Shown piece by piece: positions 45,605 through 54,600 of a stretch of 64,000 nt of DNA (positions are counted from its first letter, which is position 1; every line of letters starts with the position of its first letter). The position numbers and the translations under genes are program-made. This stretch comes from Sanderia malayensis. Taxonomy: Eukaryota > Cnidaria > Scyphozoa > Semaeostomeae > Pelagiidae. The notes under the pieces are model-generated. The model did not search any database. It was not told the DNA's origin and saw nothing but the letters and a program-made list of their open reading frames with translations. Location: contig RQOL01000374.1 of NCBI GenBank assembly GCA_013076295.1, positions 3,896,743 through 3,960,742 on the forward strand. The letters run 5' to 3'.

Positions 45605-46450
45605 ATGGAGCGTTCAGACTTATTAAGTTTAACGCGCGAGGACAAAATAAGAAATCTTAATCGTCAAATTGAAAATTTGGTATGGCAGCGAGATGTTGAA
45701 CAAGCTAGCTTTCCGGTCACTGGAAAAGTCGGGCCGCCTAACGGAGTGTACGAGAACATAAAAGAAGTAGAAGAGTTGAAAGAACCTGTTAAAAAAGATA
45801 ATGAGATGCTGAATGAGCTATTGGAGCAGATGAGTAGTATATCGATGAAAGTTGAAGACATAGGGAAAGAAAGAAAGAAGGAGAAGCCGGTTCAATATGA
45901 TTTGAATATGATGTATGAATTGCGGGATGAACAAAGAGCATTAGATCAAAGATTGTTGGCACAAGAAACAAGGCTATTGACTTTAGAAGAGACAGGAGCA
46001 GAGAACGGACGATTGATATGGAAGATAGGAAATTTGACAGAAGAGCAAAGGAAAGCAATTAGATATGCCAATTCATTGTTTAGTCCAACAATTTTAACCG
46101 ATAAGTTTGGATATAGAATGGGAATGAGACTTTATTTGAACGGGGATGGGATAGGACATGGAAATAGCGTGAGCCTATATATTGTTGTTTATAAAGGAGA
46201 ATTTGACGATATATTGGGATGGCCTATGCTAAAGAGAATTAACTTTAAGATAATAAATCAGAGTGACAGGAAAAAAAGTGAAGAGCAGTGTTTTACTACA
46301 AAATCACTTGTAGGCGCATCGTATGAGAAACCTAAAAGCTGTAAAAATATAGCCCACGGTTTAGCGCAAATGTTGAGTTTGAAAACTTTGACGAAAGAAC
46401 CCGGATTTGTTAAGAATAACCAAATGTTTATAGAGTGCACAGTAGAATAG
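45605..46450 (+). CDS. TRAF-like protein: coiled coil plus TRAF-C/MATH domain, intact
   Basis: 281 residues from the ATG at 45605, uninterrupted. Residues 1-35 form a charged helix. About 60-135 are a long coiled coil (NEMLNELLEQMSSISMKVED, then DQRLLAQETRLLTLEE). From about 138 it is a MATH domain of the TRAF type: GRLIWKIGNL, SLFSPTILTDKFGYRMGMRL, then YLNGDG, SLYIVVYKGEFDDILGWPM and a final FIECTVE. In animal TRAFs this domain trimerises via the coiled coil and binds receptor tails and TRADD-like adaptors in NF-kB/JNK signalling. There is no RING and no TRAF zinc fingers, so a RING-less competitor is a reasonable guess. It sits among Polinton genes with the same base composition, on the same strand as its neighbours, which argues for capture of an animal gene by the element. 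MATH assignment is firm; function is inferred. Confidence 0.88.
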   Translation: MERSDLLSLTREDKIRNLNRQIENLVWQRDVEQASFPVTGKVGPPNGVYENIKEVEELKEPVKKDNEMLNELLEQMSSISMKVEDIGKERKKEKPVQYDLNMMYELRDEQRALDQRLLAQETRLLTLEETGAENGRLIWKIGNLTEEQRKAIRYANSLFSPTILTDKFGYRMGMRLYLNGDGIGHGNSVSLYIVVYKGEFDDILGWPMLKRINFKIINQSDRKKSEEQCFTTKSLVGASYEKPKSCKNIAHGLAQMLSLKTLTKEPGFVKNNQMFIECTVE

Positions 46451-46550
46451 ACGAATACATGGTATCAAATTAAGTGTAATTAAAAAAATGCAAATTATAT
46501 GTAAAATATTAAATCTTTGTATATAAAATATCAGAAAAAAAAGTAAAATT

Positions 46551-47224
46551 TTAAAAATGGTCATTGACCAACATATCTTCAAAAAGTCTCATGTCATCTA
46601 TATCGTCATCGTCACTCGCTTGCTGATTCAGCCACTCTTCTGTGGCCTTCGCACTAGCAAATCTGTTGGCGACTGCTTCATACCTCGCTTTGCTCCTCCA
46701 GTTTATGACGAGTCTCACCGATCCTTTCCGTCGGACGTGTTGCTTCATTTGTTTGGCCATGCCATTAAATTTCTCTTTCGTGGCCTCATTCTTCCTCATC
46801 TCTTCAATTTCATCACTGTGCACCAGAGAAGGTGCACTGCACTGCAGTTCCTCTGCCTTCGTGAGGCAGAGGATAAAGTAACCTGAGGGCACTTCTTTCG
46901 CTTTCTTGTAGATGTACACGCGCATATTGCTAAAAATCACAAAAATATAAAATGAGTTAAAAGAAGAATAATTTAAAAACCTAATCCTAAAGCAAGTCAT
47001 TGAGCTATTGGAGCAGATGAGTAGTATATCAATGAAAGTTGAAGACATAGAGAAAGAAAGAAAGAAGGAGAAGTCGGTTCAATATGATTTGAAAAAAAAA
47101 GCAAACTTACTTTTTCTTGTCTTTTTTTGTATTCGATCGTGTCGTGTCTTGCCAAATTATGTGAATGAGTGATTTTTGAGTTCAGTGTGTCTCCTTTTAT
47201 TTCCTTACACTGTGCATTGGCCAT
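46551..47224 (-). CDS. Unknown two-exon minus-strand gene
   Basis: A clean ORF of 124 residues starts at 46925 (MRVYIYKKAKEVPSGYF), is basic in the middle (KQHVRRKGSVRLVINWRSK) and ends in an acidic tail (DDDDIDDMRLFEDMLVNDHF). Its base composition is richer in G+C than the flanks. A splice-acceptor-like TTTTTAG lies just ahead. A candidate first exon begins at 47224 (MANAQCKEIKGD) and ends in AAAAAGTAAGT, a strong donor, though the simplest join does not keep frame, so the exact splice is unresolved. The intervening sequence carries a 95-bp duplicate of the TRAF-like gene in antisense. No domain recognised. Confidence 0.45.
47003..47097 (+). repeat. Duplicated segment of the TRAF-like coding sequence
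   Basis: GAGCTATTGGAGCAGATGAG through GGTTCAATATGATTTGAA repeats bases 45815-45908 of the TRAF-like gene with only about three substitutions. It is isolated from the gene by about 550 bp and lies in the presumed intron of the minus-strand gene. Confidence 0.9.
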
Positions 47225-47267
47225 TGTAACTCAAAACAAACATTAATGGTGGCGGCTGAATAAAGTA

Positions 47268-48520
47268 GTTACCCAAATTTTTTCCCCATCTTATTTGCTT
47301 ACCATAGCTAATGGAGCTAATGATTTGATGATGATGAGGAGCACGTGATGTTCTGAGCGTGTGATGTTCTAAAAACGGATAGGAACAAAGGTCAAAGAGC
47401 AAAAGTCAAAGAGCAAAGGTGCAAGAATAATGGTTAGAGTGTATGTTGATTGATGAAATCGAGAACAAAGAATAACGGTTAGGGTGTATGTTGATTGATG
47501 AAATCGAGAACAAAGAATAACGGTTAGGGTGTATGTTGATTGATGAAATCGAGAACAAAGAATAACGGTTAGGGTGTATTTTGACTGATGAAAATTGTCC
47601 CAAGTTTTTTTCCCAAGTTATTTGCTTACCATGGCTAATGGACTTTCAGAAGTGCCGCACTAATTAGTTAATTGATGGAGATGCGTGCAGTGAAACATGA
47701 ATTCTCGACAAAAGTAGCGTGATGGAAAATCTTCAACGGTTCCGTCGCGAAACCTCAGAGCTGCACATTCACTGGCAAATCTCCGATAAACCAGCATGAT
47801 CAGGCAGATCTGGCTTTAACATTTATTAACACCTTAACAATACAATGCAGCACATCAATAGCATGCGCGCGACTAAAATTTTTGAGAATGATCGTTGTAA
47901 ACGAGTTGTTTTCCACTCAATTCAAAGTTATAAAAAAGGGCTCGTTTCTCCCACAGTGCAATTTTATATTCTGTAGTTTTAGCCTTTTTACCTTTAGCAA
48001 CTTTTTCTTGTACAGCTGAAGCTGTTATCCTACTTTGCTGGACTGGTTGCTGCGTTTTTTGTCACAGCCCAGGCAGTATATATTTGAGCGTACTTGTAGA
48101 ATTCCGAAATTCGGTGGATGTGGAATAATTTGATTGCTCTCAGTTTGGTTAATCGTTACGTGTATAATATAAATTTTGGAAATTCTTAATATTCAAAGAT
48201 ACAAAACAAGCAAGTCCAAGATAGATAAGAGTGTGTTGTTTTGTGTACCCTGTTGAGTATTGACAGTTCGATGACATGCTGCTGCTGATAATCAACATAC
48301 CCTGAAATGTTGTCCTCCAAGCGATAATTGGATCACGTGAAAATTGGAAATTTGTCCCAAGTTTTTTTCCCAAGTTATTTGCTTACCATAGCTGATGGAC
48401 TTTCGAGTCGAAAACAAAGAATAAGGGTTAGGGTGTAGGTTGACCGATGAAATTTGTCCCAAGTTTTTTTCCCAAGGTATTTGCTTACCATAGCTAATGG
48501 ACTTTGGAATTCTAAAAGTA
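47268..48520. promoter_or_regulatory. Repeat-rich intergenic region between divergent Polinton genes
   Basis: A 55-bp block (CCCAAGTTTTTTTCCCAAG, then TTATTTGCTTACCATAGC and TAATGGACTTT) occurs near 47272 (partial), 47588, 48350 and 48456. A 45-bp unit (GGTTAGGGTGTATGTTGATT ... GATGAAATCGAGAACAA) is repeated four times at 47434-47600 and once more near 48425. The region lies between the minus-strand gene ending upstream at 47224 and gene X starting at 48664, where promoters or a replication origin would be expected. No coding sequence seen at 47640-48340. Confidence 0.5.
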
Positions 48521-48663
48521 GAAATGATTGATTGCGAAAAAAAAGATGAGTTTTGATTGGAGATTTGAAATACAATTGTTGGTGAAGCTTTAAATACGCT
48601 TGTCAGTATTGAAGGGCGCACATTGGCACGAACTACGCTTGAAGTCAGACATCATCCAACAAG

Positions 48664-49821
48664 ATGCCGTTCGCGAAGAAAGTAGCTGAAAACGGAAGGA
48701 CCTTTCAAGATGAAGGCAGGTTGAATTTTTCAGAGTATTCAACCGACGAAAGAAAGGTGGTGTGTATTGTAGCGCCATATCAACTGGCAGATGTGATCAC
48801 CGACATCATTCAAGCAGATCTACCGCACCCGCTGGCAATAAAGAAACCATTTGCCGAGCTCCGAGTGACAATGGGGTTTACGGTCTGTATTGATAAATTC
48901 GTTAATTTATCGTATGCGATTAAAGTAAAGGAGATAATGTCGATGTGTTGTCGTAGGAGTGTAGATGAAGAACAGCTCTTAGGATATTATAGAAATGAGT
49001 TAATTGCAAGTATGCGTAAGAGAGAGTTTACGGAAATGCAAATGGTTTTAACAAAAATTATGTTTCCGAACACAGCTCAGTTAGAGAAAATGAAATATTT
49101 TTATGCAAATACTGATTTTGCTGTGATTAAACTCGAGGAAAATGTAGAGTACTCGAAAGTAGAGAGTAAGAAAAGGCCGTTTAAGGCAATAGAGAAGGAG
49201 CTTGTAAATGCAAGTAAGAGAATTAAAGTAGACGAAGCTACGCAGCAAAATAATGAGATAGAAGTAACAGATCCTCCGAGGGATCCACGAAAGAGACCTC
49301 TTGATCTATCGAGATGTAAGTTGAAAACGTTAAGTGACAAAAGTAAACTAAAAGCGAAAACGGTGAAGCCTGTAGCTAGAGTTGCCTCAAAAACAATTGC
49401 TAATAATGCACCAGAATTGAAGGCAGATCCGAATTCATTTGTCGTTGAGGAGACAAATATAACGAACCGAAAGGTTGAAGATGAAAATGCAGTAGCAAAT
49501 TTGTTCGATGATATGCTACTACCGCTAATAGACGAGCCGCATTCACCGCATGCGGATGTGTTCGGGGATTTCGATCTGGCAGACATAGTGTTCCCGAATG
49601 AAGCAAACGAACGTGAAGTGAAGGGAAGCGGAGCGTCAAATATTCTGAATAATGCAAAATCAGTTGCTGTCGACAATGAAAATGAGAGAAAAAAGAAAAG
49701 AATTCAACGCGGAAAAGGAAAAGGTTTGAGTTTTGCTAAGTTAGTTCAAAGGCAAAGAGAACGACAACTACTGTCTTCAGACTCCTCGTCATCATCGGAC
49801 GACTCATTAGATGAAGAGTGA
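48664..49821 (+). CDS. Polinton gene X, unknown 385-residue protein
   Basis: Intact frame from ATG 48664. Residues 1-165 look globular (VVCIVAPYQLADVITDI, LRVTMGFTVCIDKFVNLSY, YYRNELIASM, KMKYFYANTDFAVI). The rest is disordered: a basic part with PPRDPRKRPLDLSRC, an acidic part, and a terminal Arg/Lys then Ser/Asp-rich tail (SSDSSSSSDDSLDEE). I recognise no named family. A decayed homologue lies at 10338-10795 in the other Polinton, so it is a regular component of this lineage. It directly precedes the polymerase on the same strand. The bipartite globular-plus-disordered layout could suit a DNA-binding or terminal-protein-like role, but that is speculation. Confidence 0.7.
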   Translation: MPFAKKVAENGRTFQDEGRLNFSEYSTDERKVVCIVAPYQLADVITDIIQADLPHPLAIKKPFAELRVTMGFTVCIDKFVNLSYAIKVKEIMSMCCRRSVDEEQLLGYYRNELIASMRKREFTEMQMVLTKIMFPNTAQLEKMKYFYANTDFAVIKLEENVEYSKVESKKRPFKAIEKELVNASKRIKVDEATQQNNEIEVTDPPRDPRKRPLDLSRCKLKTLSDKSKLKAKTVKPVARVASKTIANNAPELKADPNSFVVEETNITNRKVEDENAVANLFDDMLLPLIDEPHSPHADVFGDFDLADIVFPNEANEREVKGSGASNILNNAKSVAVDNENERKKKRIQRGKGKGLSFAKLVQRQRERQLLSSDSSSSSDDSLDEE

Positions 49822-49940
49822 ACGATAAAACATTTATGATTTGAATATATTTTAGAAATAAGTTGATTAAGATATGTATGTATATAAGAATGTGATTGAA
49901 ATGTGTTAGTGAAAAAGTATTTGATGTTGTTTTAATGTGT

Positions 49941-50228
49941 GACTCTTTGAAAAAGCGAGAACAGCAAACGTTGAGATTGCAACAACATTCAATCTACAGT
50001 GGGATAATGAATTTGTCAATGAGAAGGATAAGAATGAATATTATTTTCATCAGGATATTGCTGTCTTTGACTTTGAAAGTTCAAATGTAAAGAAATCCGT
50101 TTCAGAAAGTGATTTATTTTATGGGAAAGAATATGTGTTTTTGGACGATGGATTAATTGATGGAGAATTTTTCGATGAGGACAATATTGAACAATACATG
50201 TGCTATAATGATAAAGGAGATAGAGTCT
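49941..50228 (+). pseudogene. Family B DNA polymerase (Polinton), N-terminal exonuclease part
   Basis: One frame reads LFEKARTANVEIATTFNLQW and then the Exo I-like motif IAVFDFES (Asp and Glu present), through KGDRV, where HLE copy E interrupts at 50228. The true start codon is unclear because a stop lies upstream near 49938 and the frame may have shifted. This is the proofreading 3'-5' exonuclease end of the protein-primed-type polymerase that copies the element. Confidence 0.7.
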
Positions 50229-52463
50229 TCTAATATATATATTCTGTGATGTCACGTGATGACGCATTTTCCCTGCCAAAAACAATAGATTCGACCCGAA
50301 ACAATAGGTCGAACGCCCGAAAACAATGGGCCGAAACGGCGAACCGTGTAATCACAAAGGCTTTTTGTATGTGGGTATATGGCAATGAAATTCACACTGA
50401 ATGTTTAGTTTATTATTTTAACCAGGGTAATGGATTTTGTTTTTCGATTTTCTCCTGAAATTTTGAATTATTCCACTAATTATTCTGCTAATTGTGCTAT
50501 CACGAAAAAACTACGGTTTACGCTGGCGAAACTTCCAAATTCGCGTCCCGAATTCCATTTTCGAGCACAGTATTCGCTCTTCACATGACCCGTTTCGCCT
50601 TTTCCTGCATTTTGATTGGCTCTTTCGCGACTTCACGTGAACAGTCACGCGTTTGTCGTTATCATGCAAATTTGCCCTCGGGTTGAACAGCAGGTACTTT
50701 TGGAGAAGACGCGTGTTTTTGTTTTGAACACAAAGGATAACTGGGCGCCTTTCAAAGTGTTTTACGACCTGAATTATCTTTGTAAAGACTTGCTAATTGT
50801 TTGAGAGACCTCTGGAAAATTACAGGAAACAATTGAGAACACAGGTGATAGCTTTGTTTTGTTTTTCGAGTGAGATAGTTGTAGTTTAGGTAGTAGGCGA
50901 CCGCCATTGTTGCTTCGGCATGCTTGCGACGCTTAGGCCTAATGTAAACAAGCCCAAGGTTTTAATAAACAAATTATGATAAGGGGTTATCAGGCGAGCG
51001 AAGCGAGCCAAACTGTTGCAAGAGGAGTAGGCAGAGGCATGAGCGAAGCGAATGCAGCGCACGAAGTGCGCCCTATCAGTCAATGTTTCTTGATAATAGA
51101 TAGACAGGCGAGCGCAGCGAGCTAACCCATTGTAAGTGGGGTTGAAAGGGGCAAGAGCGTTAGCGAATGCAGCGCACGAAGTGCGCCAACCATAGGCGAG
51201 CGCAGCGAGCTAACCCATTGTAGTGGGGTAGAAACGGGCATGAGCGTGAGCGAATGCAGCGCACGAAGTGCGCCAACCATAGGCGAGCGCAGCGAGCTAA
51301 CCCACTGTACGTCGGGTTGAAAGAGGCATGAGCGAAGCGAATGCAGCGCACGAAGTGCGCCCTATCAGTCAATGTTTCTTGATAACAGATAGACAGGCGA
51401 GCGCAGCGAGCTAACCCATTGTAAGTGGGGTTGAAAGGGGCATGAGCGTTAGCGAATGCAGCGCACGAAGTGCGCCAACCATAGGCGAGCACAGCGAGCT
51501 AACCCATTGTAGTGGGGTAGAAACGGGCATGAGCGTGAGCGAATGCAGCGCACAAAGTGCGCCCTATCAGTCAATGTTTCTTGATAACAGATAGACAGGC
51601 GAGCGCAGCGAGCTAACCCATTGTACGTGGGGTTGAAAGAGGCATGAGCGAGGCGAATGCAGCGCACGAAGTGCGCCTTATCAGTCAATGTTTCTTGATA
51701 ACAGATAGACAGGCGAGCGCAGCGAGCTAACCCACTGTACGTGGGGTTGATAGAGGCATGAGCGAAGCGAATGCAGCGCACAAAGTGCGCCCTATCAGTC
51801 AATGTTTCTTGATAATAGATAGACAGGCGAGCGCAGCGAGCTAACCCATTGTAGTGGGGTAGAAACGGGCATGAGCGTGAGCGAATGCAGCGCACGAAGT
51901 GCGCCAACCATAGGCGAGCGCAGCGAGCTAACCCACTGTACGTGGGGTTGAAAGAGGCATGAGCGAAGCGAATGCAGCGCACGAAGTGCGCCTTATCAGT
52001 CAATGTTTCTTGATAACAGATAGACAGGCGAGCGCAGCGAGCTAACCCATTGTACGTGGGGTTGAAAGAGGCATGAGCGAAGCGAATGCAGCGCACGAAG
52101 TGCGCCCTATTAGTCAATGTTTCTTGATAATAGATAGACAGGCGAGCGCAGCGAGCTAACCCATTGTAAGTGGGGTTGAAAGGGGCATGAGCGTTAGCGA
52201 ATGCAGCGCACGAAGTGCGCCAACTATAGGCGAGCGCAGCGAGCTAACCCATTGTAAGTGGGGTTGAAAGGGGCATGAGCGCTAGCGAGTGCAGCGCACG
52301 AAGTGCGCCAACCATAGGCGAGCGCAGCGAGCTAACCCATTGTAAGTGGGGTAGAAAGGGGCATGAGCGTGAGCGAATGCAGCGCACGAAGTGCGCCAAC
52401 CAGATTAAGCTTTTTTTACTTGACGGGCTGGGGCGAACGAGCGAAGCGAGTGATGACCCCTAG
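50229..52463 (+). mobile_element. HLE copy E, full length, inside the polymerase gene
   Basis: Starts TCTAATATATATATTCTG and ends GAGTGATGACCCCTAG. The 5' body (50229-50990) carries CACGTG motifs and GAAACAAT(A/G)GG repeats. The core is about 12 satellite units (50991-52400), some shortened to an 'AACCATAGGCGAGCGCAGC' form. The 3' module is CCAGATTAAGCTTTTTTTAC. Removing 50229-52463 joins GTCT to TACAAAAAGA in the polymerase frame without gain or loss, so there is no target duplication. Confidence 0.8.
50995..52400. repeat. 114-bp satellite array of HLE copy E
   Basis: Units contain GACAGGCGAGCGCAGCGAGC, TAACCCATTGTACGTGGGGT, GAGCGAAGCGAATGCAGC and CACGAAGTGCGCC, then the linker CAATGTTTCTTGATAACAG. 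Each block forms a short hairpin with a GAA loop. The minus strand is open through most of the array because 114 is a multiple of three. Confidence 0.9.
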
Positions 52464-53325
52464 TACAAAAAGATTTTGTGCGAGAGATACTTGACGAGGA
52501 AGGAGAAAAAGAAGATTTTTTTAGAGTACAGGTTCCTGTAACGTATGCAATAGCCACCAGCTTCGAGCATGAACTTAAAGATATTCCAGGAGAAATTATA
52601 GATGATCAAACACTCTTTGCATGTGCCGACGAACCAAATGTGCTAATTGAAATATTTGTATCCCATGTAATCACTTTAGCAAAGCAAAAATGTGTTCGAG
52701 CTTTTGCTAAATACTGTTCATTGTTTGAAAGAAGACATGATTTTTTTTGGGAGAAACAGATATTGCTCATCTATGAGAAAGCTAAATTTTATCATTTCTC
52801 AGAAATTAGCGGGTTCGCGGATGAAAAATACGAAAAATTGGAACGGGATATGCAAGGATGTTTGACAAAAGAACAGATAGATATTATCAAAATACAAAAA
52901 GAACAGGAAGCAATCGACAATGTAGAAGCTCGAAGGAACAGAATAGAAATGCTGACCATTTACAATGAACCAAGACGATTATACTTGGAACTGTTTCGTC
53001 AGTGCCAAACATTGCCTGTATTCGGATTTAATTCATCCGGTTACGGTATACCTCTGATCGCAAAGGATTTATTCCCATTGATGTTAAAGGAAAACGTACA
53101 TATTGATGTTATAAAACAAGGGAGTAAATACAAGGCTGTATCCTTTACTGCGAAAAACGTAAAGGAATTTCCAAGTTGGCGGTTAAATTTTCGAGACACC
53201 AGTGCATTCCTTGCTCCGTCCTATAATTTGGACACGTTTATAAAAGCCTTTGCCAAAGTTGAACAGGAAAAATTTTTTTCCCCTATGAATACCTGGATTC
53301 ATTCGAACGATTGAATGACAAGCAA
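52464..53325 (+). pseudogene. Family B DNA polymerase (Polinton), exonuclease/middle part
   Basis: Continues in frame after HLE copy E: VREILDEEGEKEDFF, FACADEPNVLIEIFVSHVI, then the Exo II-like FGFNSSGYGIPLIAKDLFP and VIKQGSKYKAVSF, FLAPSYNLDTFIKAF. A frame change in the T7C4 run near 53270 puts the next residues (PYEYLDS) one frame over, a one-base deletion relative to the expected reading. The foldback element interrupts at 53325. Confidence 0.85.
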
Positions 53326-54270
53326 TAGACCATTTTCACATTCGTTTTTGAAAACGAGATCCAACATCGAAACGAAGCTAACACAGTAAGAAATGAAAAG
53401 TGCGATTCTTTCACAGTAGTGCGTCGTACTACCCACGATATAGTTTCTTCAATTATTTCATTAAAAATTGATCAATTTCAAAAATTATTGGCCGAAGACG
53501 TGGAAGATTATTACTAAGCCATTATTGACCAGTTAAAGATAATTTCGGAACCATAGAACGGGAATACGCCGCGCTCAAAGACTGACATTTTGCGGGCCTA
53601 GGCCATTCACTCTCGCCTTAACTATCAAGCGAATGGAGATATACTTGTTGCAAAATCGGGTAACTATTAAAGCGCATATATACAAATAGAAATGTTTCAA
53701 TTATAATAAAATAACTTAAGTTTTGCATCCCTGCCATTTTTGCACCGTTATGCGATTGTAGGCTGCTGTAGAAGTAGGATGACCATACATACTCTTTTCA
53801 TAAAATTAACGCGTATCGGCATAGTAAGTCAAGTCAAAAGGTTATACACCGCGTTTGATAACCTGAAATCTGTCCAAACTTTTAATAAAGGATATGCAGT
53901 GGCTATAGATGAAATATTCACATATCTTAATGTTTGAATACAGGCTACTTTATGTACTGTTTTGCAGTTGTGTTTTGCAAGAGAATTTAAATGCTAGCAT
54001 TTAAATTTTGGAATATGGCAAATAAAAATTGTTCTGATAAGAGAGGGAGCCACCTTTAATATGCTGAAAAAGCCAAAGATTTGATTAGAAAAAATTAATG
54101 GGTTTTATTAATTTGAGAATAGCAGACTCTAGTAAATAGGTGTCAAGAACTAACAGCAGTGGCAAAGTACTTTCAAAGCAATTCTCTTGTTTTTGTTCTA
54201 TGCTATGATCTTTCACTCGAAATTGGGTTATTCAGGGTAGGGTTCGCTCAGAGGTTTATTCATGCCTCAA

Positions 54271-54313
54271 TACCAACTTGTCCATTATATGGTGGACCAA
54301 GTTGGTATTGGGG
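54271..54313. repeat. Hairpin with 13-bp stem inside the foldback element
   Basis: CAATACCAACTTG and CAAGTTGGTATTG flank a short loop that itself contains TCCA/TGGA. It lies just left of the embedded MITE. Confidence 0.8.
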
Positions 54314-54331
54314 CAAGGTCAACTCTATTAC

Positions 54332-54600
54332 TGTAAATCCTTGAATAAGCCCCCACCTTCGAATAAGCCCTCCCCTCAAATAAGCCCCCATCCTGATAAT
54401 CATTTGCAAGGCTATTGAGCACAAGTTTCCAGACATTGAAGTTGTTTATTGAATGTATTGCAAATAGCAGCAAGTGTAAACCAATAAATTTATTTATTGG
54501 CTGCATCATATAGCTTTAACTTTGCTTAATGTCAAACAATAGTCAGGCTAAAATTTTGTTTTTGCAAATAATTCCCCGGGGCTTATTCGAGGATTTACGG
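54332..54600. mobile_element. MITE with TA duplication and AATAAGCCCC-type TIRs
   Basis: CTGTAAATCCTTGAATAAGC at the left is matched by the inverse of GCTTATTCGAGGATTTACGG at the right, with two differences. TA flanks both ends. It has no coding capacity and sits inside the foldback element, giving three nested layers. Confidence 0.8.

Noticed and set aside
50616..50804. 62-residue ORF present in several HLE copies (MALSRLHVNSH-like)
   Set aside because: It recurs because the HLE 5' body is conserved DNA; copies at 27651 (inverted), 38930 and 59080 show indels or start changes, so I see no evidence for a protein.
51160..52117. Apparent repeat proteins on the minus strand
   Set aside because: Open only because the satellite unit is 114 bp; units carry no independent sign of coding. 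Kept as a low-interest test, not as genes.
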